46,711 bases of DNA, taken from Candidatus Poribacteria bacterium (GTDB lineage Bacteria > Poribacteria > WGA-4E > WGA-3G). Position 1 is the first letter of the stretch, and each line of letters begins with the position of its first letter. Below, one piece after another: positions 40,810 to 46,711 of the stretch. The notes under the pieces are model-generated. The model searched no databases. It had not been told where the DNA came from and saw only the letters and a program-made list of their open reading frames with translations. A program made the translations under genes and the position numbers. The stretch lies in NCBI GenBank assembly GCA_022822085.1, contig JAJECK010000075.1, positions 1 through 46,711 of the forward strand. Reading direction: 5' to 3'.

Positions 40810-41601
40810 CTAATAACCTAATTGACGGAGATACTCTCGGTTCACTGTCATCCTTTCTTCATCTGTGCGTTCTTCGACCATACCAGGACATGCAGTAATC
40901 CATCTATCATATTCGAGTTCTTCTAAAGCAGTCATTATTCCTGGGAAATCCATTGTATCTCCTCCGCCAACATCAACCCAATCAACTTCATAAGAATTTC
41001 CATCTCCCCCCGAATAACTTGAATAATCCTGTAAGTGCACGTATACAAGGACATCGCTGTAACGTCTTATAGAGTCAATTGGATCAAAACCCCATAGAGC
41101 TGAATGAGAGACATCAATACACAGTTTACACTTACGGAGTAAACTCATATATTTTGCCCAATCCTCTATAGAATCTACAGTCGTATTAGTATGGATATGA
41201 TAACAGACATCTAAATCGTATCGTGATGCATATTCTGCCCATTCCTCAGAAACATCAGCAAGTTGTGTAAGATCCGTGTTGTTTATTGGACGATCACTCG
41301 GTTTTCCAGCTCCCATGAACATGAAACAATCCGCTCCAACTTCTGCTGCAAAGTCTATCCGTCGTTTATTTAGTTCCATCTGTTCATAATTTTTATCAAT
41401 CGGTAGTCCACGAGCTGTGACAGCAGCGACAGGCAAGTCAACATTATCACATAACCGGCGAATACGACTTGGTGTTCCTGTCCATTCCAAGGATTGTCGC
41501 ATCTCCCACCCATCCCAACCGGCATCCTTGAGCTGGGTTAACAATTTCTCAAAATCTGGCTGTTGCCATCGTAATGTACTATATCCAAATTTGAAACCCA
41601 T
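40810..41601 (-). CDS. Sugar phosphate isomerase/epimerase (IolE-like TIM barrel)
   Basis: 263 residues; GAGGAG before the ATG. TIM-barrel signatures: FGYSTLRWQQPDFEKLLTQL at the start, GWDGWEMR with the first acidic group, CFMFMGAGKPSDR, VCYHIHTNTTVDS, LCIDVSHSALWGF with the metal aspartate and histidine, VHLQDYS, and WITACPGMVEERT where a glutamate is usual at the last metal position. Probably a sugar or cyclitol isomerase or dehydratase; substrate open. It is transcribed divergently from the Gfo/Idh gene at 41763, a common pairing for inositol- or sugar-oxidation genes. Confidence 0.85.
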   Translation of the reverse strand: MGFKFGYSTLRWQQPDFEKLLTQLKDAGWDGWEMRQSLEWTGTPSRIRRLCDNVDLPVAAVTARGLPIDKNYEQMELNKRRIDFAAEVGADCFMFMGAGKPSDRPINNTDLTQLADVSEEWAEYASRYDLDVCYHIHTNTTVDSIEDWAKYMSLLRKCKLCIDVSHSALWGFDPIDSIRRYSDVLVYVHLQDYSSYSGGDGNSYEVDWVDVGGGDTMDFPGIMTALEELEYDRWITACPGMVEERTDEERMTVNREYLRQLGY

Positions 41602-41676
41602 CTAATTCTCTCCTCTTTCTAATTTTACTTCGTTTAGAATTAAGATAGTTCAAATTATATCAGATTTTTATATTCC

Positions 41677-41705
41677 TTGCAATAAATGTTCACTTTTGCT
41701 AAACT
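41677..41705 (+). promoter_or_regulatory. Promoter of the Gfo/Idh gene in the divergent gap
   Basis: TTGCAA (41677-41682), 17 nt, TAAACT (41700-41705), 57 nt before the ATG. Same -35 word and spacing as the promoters at 38405 and 43016. The whole gap to the divergent isomerase is 161 nt and must also hold that gene's promoter. Confidence 0.5.
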
Positions 41706-41762
41706 TTATGTAAAAATATAGCTTAGTGATTTTCCGTGACTACTCAAATTTAAGGAGAAATT

Positions 41763-42728
41763 ATGGATCAAGTTAAACTTGGTTTTATCGGTACAGGTGG
41801 CATGGCAGGTGCGCACATGCGTAACCTTAAGGACAACTTTGAAGATGTTGAATTCTGTGCCATGTGTGATATATCTGAAGATCGCGCAAAAGCACGTGCC
41901 GAAGAATTTGGTGGTAATGCTTATTCAGATTTTCGCGTGATGTATGATAAAGAGGATTTGGATGCCGTTTATATTTGCACACCGCCATTTGCACACGGTG
42001 AACAGGAACGGATTGCTTGTGAAAAAGGCATTGCAATGTTCATTGAAAAACCCATCCATTCCGAATTGGAACCGGCAATCATTATCAATGATTACGTCAA
42101 GGAAACTGGTGTTATAACAAGTGTTGGTTACCATTGGCGTTATGGCGGTAATGCTCAAAGTGCTAAGAAAATGCTGGAAGAGCAACCGCAAATACTTGGA
42201 GCACTCGGATATTGGATGGGGGGTATGCCCGGTACACCATGGTGGCGAGTCCGAGCACAATCCGGTGGACAGCACGTTGAACAAACAACGCACATTTTCG
42301 ATCTTTGCCGATTCCTCGTCGGTAGCGATGGAAAGACCGTACACGGTGTCGCAAACAGTGGTAGCATGACCCATATCGAAAACTATGATGTTGACGATAT
42401 CAGTATGGTAAACATTGAGTTTGAAAATGGTGCTGTTGCCAATATCGTATCTGCATGTGCTATGGAAGGTTTTGGACGTGTGCACCTTGAAGTATTCACA
42501 CGCGGGCTCGTTGTCACCGTGGGTGGTCCCAACAACGTGAACCGTAAAGGAGAAACTGAATCGCTTTCTGGCGCGGGTGGACAAGATCGTGACCGTGTCT
42601 TTATTGACGCTGTTAAGAGTGGTGATGACTCTGAGATCCTATCGCCTTATAGTGATGCCTTACAGACACTTCGGATTATGCTCGCTGCAAGCACATCGTT
42701 CGTTACCGGAAAAGCAATTGACCTTTAG
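41763..42728 (+). CDS. Gfo/Idh/MocA-family oxidoreductase
   Basis: 321 residues; AAGGAG before the ATG. NAD(P)-binding start LGFIGTGGMAGAHMRNL, EKP motif at E95-K96-P97 (FIEKPIHSELE), and the active-site helix GGQHVEQTTHIFDLCRFLVG with the catalytic histidine. YHWRYGGNAQ and GAVANIVSACAMEGFGRVHL belong to the beta-sheet substrate domain. Likely oxidises a sugar, inositol or amino-sugar derivative. It is better conserved than the other two copies here. It is followed by a perfect stem-loop terminator. Confidence 0.9.
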   Translation: MDQVKLGFIGTGGMAGAHMRNLKDNFEDVEFCAMCDISEDRAKARAEEFGGNAYSDFRVMYDKEDLDAVYICTPPFAHGEQERIACEKGIAMFIEKPIHSELEPAIIINDYVKETGVITSVGYHWRYGGNAQSAKKMLEEQPQILGALGYWMGGMPGTPWWRVRAQSGGQHVEQTTHIFDLCRFLVGSDGKTVHGVANSGSMTHIENYDVDDISMVNIEFENGAVANIVSACAMEGFGRVHLEVFTRGLVVTVGGPNNVNRKGETESLSGAGGQDRDRVFIDAVKSGDDSEILSPYSDALQTLRIMLAASTSFVTGKAIDL

Positions 42729-42735
42729 AACATAG

Positions 42736-42756
42736 TAGGCACGCATTGCGTGCCTA
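42736..42756 (+). terminator. Stem-loop after the Gfo/Idh gene
   Basis: TAGGCACGC and GCGTGCCTA form a perfect 9-bp stem with a 3-nt loop, 8 nt after the stop. It is followed by AAATATAG, not a T-run. Confidence 0.6.
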
Positions 42757-42817
42757 AATATAGAAAGTTCCTGTAAAATATGTAGGGACCCCGCTGGTAG
42801 GCGCGCTTTGATGAAGG

Positions 42818-42985
42818 TTAATTTTTTAATTCGGCCCTTTTCTATCCGAACGAGGCAGGTGCATCTCCCTACTGGCGAGGCGGGGAATCATGGCGAATAC
42901 CATACGCGTATTCGCCCAATAGCATTGGTCCCGTTGATTTCTTCCTAACCGCGCCACAGGACCGATTTATTTTTTTAACTTCATG
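42818..42985 (+). repeat. Dispersed repeat, family B, copy 3 (longest)
   Basis: Contains GGTTAATTTTTTAATTCGGC, ACGAGGCAGGTG, CTGGCGAGGCGGGG, AGCATTGGTCCCGTTGATTT, TCCTAACCGCGCCA and CCGATTTATTTT. Compared with copy 1 it carries about 60 nt extra between GGCGAGG and TTCCTAACC. It fills most of the 357-nt gene-free gap. Confidence 0.6.
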
Positions 42986-43015
42986 TAAGCGCGCTGAGTG
43001 CCGGTGTATCGTTAA

Positions 43016-43044
43016 TTGCAAAATCGTTCGAGATATGCTACAAT
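43016..43044 (+). promoter_or_regulatory. Promoter of the Uma2 gene
   Basis: TTGCAA (43016-43021), exactly 17 nt, TACAAT (43039-43044), 41 nt before the ATG. AAGGAG lies before the start codon. Confidence 0.65.
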
Positions 43045-43085
43045 ATGGTCCTTGAAAGCCCTACAGAAGAAGGAGATATAGTCTT

Positions 43086-43769
43086 ATGGGAACCCATCCA
43101 AACACTAAGCCACTCGCTTACGTCCCCGCAGAAACAACAGACCTATATCCCGAATCGGATGGAAAACCTATGGCTGAAACGGAACGCCATTTCAGAGAGA
43201 TCCTAAAGAATTTTAGCCGTCTTGAAAACCACTTTGCGAATATACCGGATGTCTACGTTCTCGGAGATATGATGATGTATTACGAAGAGGGCAACCCGCG
43301 TAAATCTATCTCCCCTGATATTTTCGTTTCCTTCGGCATTGGTCGGAAAGAACGCCGCATCTATAAGATATGGGAGGAGGGAAAACCGCCTGATTTCGTC
43401 TTAGAGTTTGCAAGTAAAAAGACCTATCAAAATGACTTAACCGATAAAAAGCAACTCTATGCGGACATCGGTATTACGGAATACTTCCTTTACGATGTAG
43501 ATGGTCGTTATCTGCCGACTACTTTGATGGGATTTCGCCTTGTTGACGGGGATTATGTTGAAATAGCGGTGGGTGCGAATGGTGGTATTCCTGCTGTAAC
43601 GCTCGGTTTAGAATTTCATCTTCTTGATGATGGATTTGGTATTCACGATCCGAGCACACAGGAATGGGTAAAAACACGGGCTGAAGCGGAAGCTGAACGC
43701 GCGGAACACGCAGAAGCCGAAGCAGCACAACTCCGAAAAGAAATAGAACGTTTGAAAGCGCGCTTGTAG
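43086..43769 (+). CDS. Uma2-family (DUF820) PD-(D/E)XK nuclease-like protein with coiled-coil tail
   Basis: 227 residues. The restriction-endonuclease-like core has D78 (KSISPDIFVSF), E107 (DFVLEFASKKT, with K111) and KKQLYADIGITEYFLYDVDG, the Uma2 hallmark. The end (about 196-227) is a charged heptad stretch (EAEAERAEHAEAEAAQLRKE). These proteins are abundant in cyanobacteria and in bacteria rich in mobile elements, and their biological role is not settled. It stands alone between family B and family A repeats, with its own promoter, which suggests it travels with mobile DNA (inference). Confidence 0.88.
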   Translation: MGTHPNTKPLAYVPAETTDLYPESDGKPMAETERHFREILKNFSRLENHFANIPDVYVLGDMMMYYEEGNPRKSISPDIFVSFGIGRKERRIYKIWEEGKPPDFVLEFASKKTYQNDLTDKKQLYADIGITEYFLYDVDGRYLPTTLMGFRLVDGDYVEIAVGANGGIPAVTLGLEFHLLDDGFGIHDPSTQEWVKTRAEAEAERAEHAEAEAAQLRKEIERLKARL

Positions 43770-43846
43770 CGTTGGTGAAGATATTCTAACAACAGACCCT
43801 ATTTGACTTCATAAAACGTTTGGCCCGTCTCAGACGCTTCACGTAT

Positions 43847-43863
43847 CGGATTTGCGTAAGTCC
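43847..43863 (-). repeat. Isolated family A end
   Basis: TTTGCGTAAGTCCT (complement AGGACTTACGCAAA) is identical to the end at 38557. No partner end is seen nearby, so it is a solo end or half of a larger element whose other side is lost. Confidence 0.5.
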
Positions 43864-43900
43864 TAAATCTTTTGATTTATACGAAAAAGGAGAAAAAATT

Positions 43901-44656
43901 ATGCCAATTAATCAATCTATCTGTTTTGGTGGTTTCCGGCGGGATAGAGAGCCGGAAGATGTAATTAAAAAAGCCGCGGAAATCGGTTATAAATCTGTTG
44001 AGATGCTACCCTCCGATCTCTGGCCCGTTGTTCAAGACAATGGGATGCGGGTTGCAATCATTGTTGGGCATTCGTCCCTGCCGTCTGGCTTAAACGATCC
44101 GAGCAATCACGACCGGATTGAAGATGAACTGCTGAAAAATATTGACATCGCAGCAGAAAACGATATCCCCGGTCTTATCTGTTTTTCTGGTAACCGAGAA
44201 GGCAGATCCGACGAAGAAGGTCGTGATAACACAATAGCTGGTTTGTCACGGGTGACAAAAGTTGCTGAGGAGAAGGGTGTTAACCTCTGCGTTGAACTGC
44301 TCAACAGCAAAGTGAACCATCCTGATTATCAGTGTGATAAAACTGAATGGGGCGTTGAAGTTTGTAGAGGTGTCGGCTCACCGCGGGCACTGCTACTCCA
44401 CGACATCTACCACATGCAGATAATGGAAGGTGATCTCATCCGCAATATCACCGATTATATTGAATATATCGGACACTTCCATACCGCAGGAAACCCCGGT
44501 CGTCGTGACCTTGATGACGAACAGGAAATCTATTATCCTGCTGTGATGCGTGCAATCGCAAACACAGACTACGACCTATATGTAGGACACGAGTTTAGTC
44601 CAAAAGGTGATGCTTTTGATGCAATGCAACACGCTTATGATGTGTGTAATGTTTAA
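43901..44656 (+). CDS. Hydroxypyruvate-isomerase-like sugar phosphate isomerase
   Basis: The ATG at 43901 has AGGAG 8 nt upstream; the longer frame from 43820 crosses the repeat and is not used. 251 residues. TIM-barrel metal and catalytic groups resemble the Hyi/TIM family: LCVELLNSKVNHPDYQCDKT (first glutamate), ALLLHDIYHMQIMEGD (aspartate and histidine), YIGHFHTAGNPGRRDLDDEQ (histidine and base), and YVGHEFSPKGD (last glutamate). It may interconvert hydroxypyruvate and tartronate semialdehyde or a related keto sugar; the exact substrate is not certain. Confidence 0.85.
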   Translation: MPINQSICFGGFRRDREPEDVIKKAAEIGYKSVEMLPSDLWPVVQDNGMRVAIIVGHSSLPSGLNDPSNHDRIEDELLKNIDIAAENDIPGLICFSGNREGRSDEEGRDNTIAGLSRVTKVAEEKGVNLCVELLNSKVNHPDYQCDKTEWGVEVCRGVGSPRALLLHDIYHMQIMEGDLIRNITDYIEYIGHFHTAGNPGRRDLDDEQEIYYPAVMRAIANTDYDLYVGHEFSPKGDAFDAMQHAYDVCNV

Positions 44657-44679
44657 TTAAGGCCCACAGTAAATAACCG

Positions 44680-44703
44680 TAGGGACGGGTCTCTGGCCCC
44701 GTC
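44680..44703. other. Stem-loop between isomerase and hsdR genes
   Basis: GGGACGGG (44680-44687) and CCCGTCCC (44696-44703) form a perfect 8-bp stem, flanked at a distance by TTAATTAA on each side (about 44651 and 44712). It resembles the GTAGGGACGGG type of dispersed palindrome and may act as a terminator. Confidence 0.5.
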
Positions 44704-44722
44704 CCTGCATAGGTTAATTAAA

Positions 44723-46582
44723 ATGGCACTTGAACGTGAAGCACGTCAGACCATAGATAGTATGCTGGAAGCGTCTGGATGGCATATCCAAAACTATGCT
44801 GAGCGTGCCCCAGATGCTTCTCTCGGTGTTGTAGTTCGTGAATATCCACTGTCAGACGATCAAAGTGCGGATTACCTTCTTTTTATCAACGATGTCGCAG
44901 TTGGCATATTAGAAGCAAAAAAAGAAGGCATGACACTGGGGGGTGCCCTTCAGCAAGCAGAACGCTATCATTCCAGCCTTCCCAGCTCCTTGCCAATATT
45001 GCAGGGGTGTCCTTTTTTATACGCATCGACAGGTATTGAAACGCATTTTCGGGATTTGCGTGACCCTAACTCACGCTCCCGACCTCTATTTGCATTCCAC
45101 ACACCAGAAGCACTCAGAGATGCACTCCATCCCAGACCCCTTCGACAGAGACTTAAAAATGATCTGCCTGATTTAGAACAAGGCAGTCTCTGGAATTGCC
45201 AGTTTGAGGCTATCACAGAACTTGAAGAATCTTTAAAAGAAGCACGGCCACGCGCTTTAATCCAGATGGCAACAGGCAGCGGGAAAACCTATGTCGCTGT
45301 TAGCAGTGTATACCGACTCATCAAATTTGCTAACGTCAAACGGGTTCTTTTTCTCGTAGACCGCAACAATCTTGGAAGACAAGCTCTTCGTGAGTTTCAA
45401 GCATATAACACCCCCGATGATGGCAGAAAATTTACTGAACTCTACAACGTTCAACACCTCGCCAGCAACGTTATTGACGACACAAGCTCGGTTTGTATTA
45501 CCACTATCCAACGTCTCTATTCAATGCTGACAGGTGAACCCGACTATGAATCGGACGCTGAGGAAAGTTCCGATTTTGAACAAGAAACAGAAGATTCACC
45601 ACCACAACAAGTCGTCTATAATCCAAACATTCCGATTGATACATTTGATCTTATCATTGTTGATGAATGTCACCGCTCTATCTACGGCAAATGGCGGCAT
45701 GTGTTGGAATACTTCGACGCTTTTATTATTGGTCTCACTGCAACGCCTTATGCACAAACGCTCAATTTTTTCAATCAGAATCTTGTTTATGAATACCGCC
45801 ACGAACAGGCTATTGAAGACGATGTAAATGTCGGTTATTACGTTTATCGGATTAAGACTGAAATTACGGAAAACGGTAGCACAGTTGCCGAGGGGAGTTA
45901 TGTCGCGAGACGAGATAGAGATACTCGGCAACTTAACTGGGAAGAGTTAGAAGAAGATGAAGAATATACGGGAAGTCAGTTAGACCACAACGTTGTAGCT
46001 GAAGACCAAATTCGCACAGTTATTCAGACTTTCAAGGATAACCTTTTCACAGAACTTTTTCCCAGTAGGCAAACTGTTCCAAAAACACTTATCTTTGCAA
46101 AAGATGACTCACATGCCGAAGACATTGTCCATATTGTCCGAGAGGTATTTGCCAAAGGCGATGATTTCTGCCAAAAGATCACCTATACAAGCGATAGACC
46201 GGAGGATCTGATTAGACAATTTCGCACACAATTCAATCCACGAATTGCAGTCAGTGTTGACATGATCTCTACTGGTACAGATATCAAACCGCTTGAGTGC
46301 TTGGTCTTTATGCGCTCTGTCCGATCAAGTGGATATTTTGAACAGATGAAGGGACGTGGCGTGAGGACAATTAGTACAGATGATCTACACGCTGTCACAA
46401 GCGATGCAACTAAAAAAACACACTTCATTATTGTTGATGCTGTCGGTGTGTGTGAATCTGTGAAAACTGATTCGCAATCACGCCCAGGCGAGCCATCTTC
46501 TAATGGATCAAACGGACCACGAGAAAGAAACCCCAACCAGCTCATGGATGATGTAAGCGAAGACCGAGTTATACCAAATTAA
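44723..46582 (+). CDS. hsdR: Type I restriction endonuclease subunit R, short or truncated
   Basis: 619 residues. The N-terminal nuclease domain has D50 (SADYLLFI) and E64-x-K66 (GILEAKK). SF2 helicase motifs follow: Walker A MATGSGKT (182-189), motif II VDECH (D314-H317), LTATP, and DMISTGTDI with the motif VI stretch QMKGRGVRT. Type I R subunits normally run to 800 residues or more with a C-terminal helical domain that binds the methylase. Here the protein ends soon after motif VI in an odd, low-complexity tail (SRPGEPSSNGSNGPRERNPN) and stops at bases that also hold the stop of a convergent ORF. I see no hsdM or hsdS. The family is certain; activity as a restriction enzyme is doubtful. Confidence 0.85.
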   Translation: MALEREARQTIDSMLEASGWHIQNYAERAPDASLGVVVREYPLSDDQSADYLLFINDVAVGILEAKKEGMTLGGALQQAERYHSSLPSSLPILQGCPFLYASTGIETHFRDLRDPNSRSRPLFAFHTPEALRDALHPRPLRQRLKNDLPDLEQGSLWNCQFEAITELEESLKEARPRALIQMATGSGKTYVAVSSVYRLIKFANVKRVLFLVDRNNLGRQALREFQAYNTPDDGRKFTELYNVQHLASNVIDDTSSVCITTIQRLYSMLTGEPDYESDAEESSDFEQETEDSPPQQVVYNPNIPIDTFDLIIVDECHRSIYGKWRHVLEYFDAFIIGLTATPYAQTLNFFNQNLVYEYRHEQAIEDDVNVGYYVYRIKTEITENGSTVAEGSYVARRDRDTRQLNWEELEEDEEYTGSQLDHNVVAEDQIRTVIQTFKDNLFTELFPSRQTVPKTLIFAKDDSHAEDIVHIVREVFAKGDDFCQKITYTSDRPEDLIRQFRTQFNPRIAVSVDMISTGTDIKPLECLVFMRSVRSSGYFEQMKGRGVRTISTDDLHAVTSDATKKTHFIIVDAVGVCESVKTDSQSRPGEPSSNGSNGPRERNPNQLMDDVSEDRVIPN

Positions 46583-46711
46583 TGTGATTCATATTGTTTT
46601 TCCATTTTGCAAATCCACTGAAAACCGACATGTGCCTGCACTTTCTTTCTGTTTTTAGAGAACCATTGACACCTTTTCTCAACCGCATCTTCAAGTGCAC
46701 AAAGTGTTGTC
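46579..46711 (-). CDS. C-terminal part of a transposase-like protein (runs off the window)
   Basis: On the minus strand an open frame runs from the window edge to a TAA at 46579-46581: TTLCALEDAVEKRCQWFSKN, then RKKVQAHVGFQWICKMEKQY, ESH. The helical, basic composition and the ending in FQW with a short tail recall the C-termini of IS630-type transposases. Its stop overlaps the stop of hsdR. Only 43 residues are in view, so the family is uncertain. If right, an insertion here explains the short hsdR. Confidence 0.35.
   Translation of the reverse strand, partial: TTLCALEDAVEKRCQWFSKNRKKVQAHVGFQWICKMEKQYESH

Noticed and set aside
43820-43900. Extended start of the hydroxypyruvate-isomerase-like gene
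   Set aside because: The extension crosses a family A repeat end, while the ATG at 43901 has a strong ribosome site.

Overview
The window looks like a chromosomal segment of an uncultured bacterium resembling Candidatus Poribacteria, with relatives among the planctomycete-like heterotrophs. That placement is inference. It rests on secreted WD40 proteins with dockerin and T9SS-like C-terminal modules, several Gfo/Idh/MocA oxidoreductases and sugar-phosphate isomerases, a sulfatase, F5/8-type and jelly-roll secreted proteins, and many short dispersed palindromic repeats. I see no rRNA, tRNA or CRISPR array.

Layout. 1-9290: three secreted WD40 genes (the first with no usable start), a small membrane protein, decayed gene ends and a repeat-rich stretch with a DUF1670 remnant. 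9292-13743 (minus): alaC, a sulfatase, an unknown gene, nfi (endonuclease V) and an unlisted 45-residue membrane peptide. 13744-15324: no protein gene; it holds two MITE-like elements, a promoter and a long structured leader. 15325-17549: two coiled-coil envelope proteins and a 52-residue membrane peptide. 17986-26444: ABC permease, WD40-cohesin-dockerin protein, gmhA, a DUF4212/sodium symporter pair, a DUF3352-like protein and a small membrane protein. 26596-34239: a carbohydrate-type cluster of isomerase, SGNH hydrolase, two Gfo/Idh enzymes, three small secreted proteins, an ArsC-like selenoprotein and an epimerase. 34299-38398 (minus): DUF6807-like gene, miaB, map, ccmC and a ccmD-like gene in a compact operon. 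38399-46711: IS fragment, mutL-type reactivase, two isomerases, a Gfo/Idh enzyme, a Uma2 nuclease and a short type I hsdR that meets a convergent transposase-like end.

Main discoveries. (1) At 33125 an ArsC-family gene reads through an in-frame TGA (residue 11) in a U-x-x-C motif, with a stem-loop just after it. It is therefore a probable selenoprotein, and ordinary ORF calling loses its first 47 residues. (2) At least five secreted proteins or remnants end in the same short tail, roughly K-[LI]-[AT]-x-x-W-[GA]-x-[LI]-K, at the very C-terminus. This could be an undescribed sorting or anchoring signal. (3) The coiled-coil gene at 15325 has a leader of about 300 nt with its own promoter, and a perfect 14-bp pairing buries its Shine-Dalgarno. 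(4) A recurrent promoter form, TTGCAA (or GTGCAA), 17 nt, TATAAT-like, occurs upstream of four genes; one of these is probably leaderless.

The secreted proteins, Gfo/Idh enzymes, isomerases, sulfatase and symporter fit a particle-associated life on sulfated or modified glycans. That link is inference from gene families.
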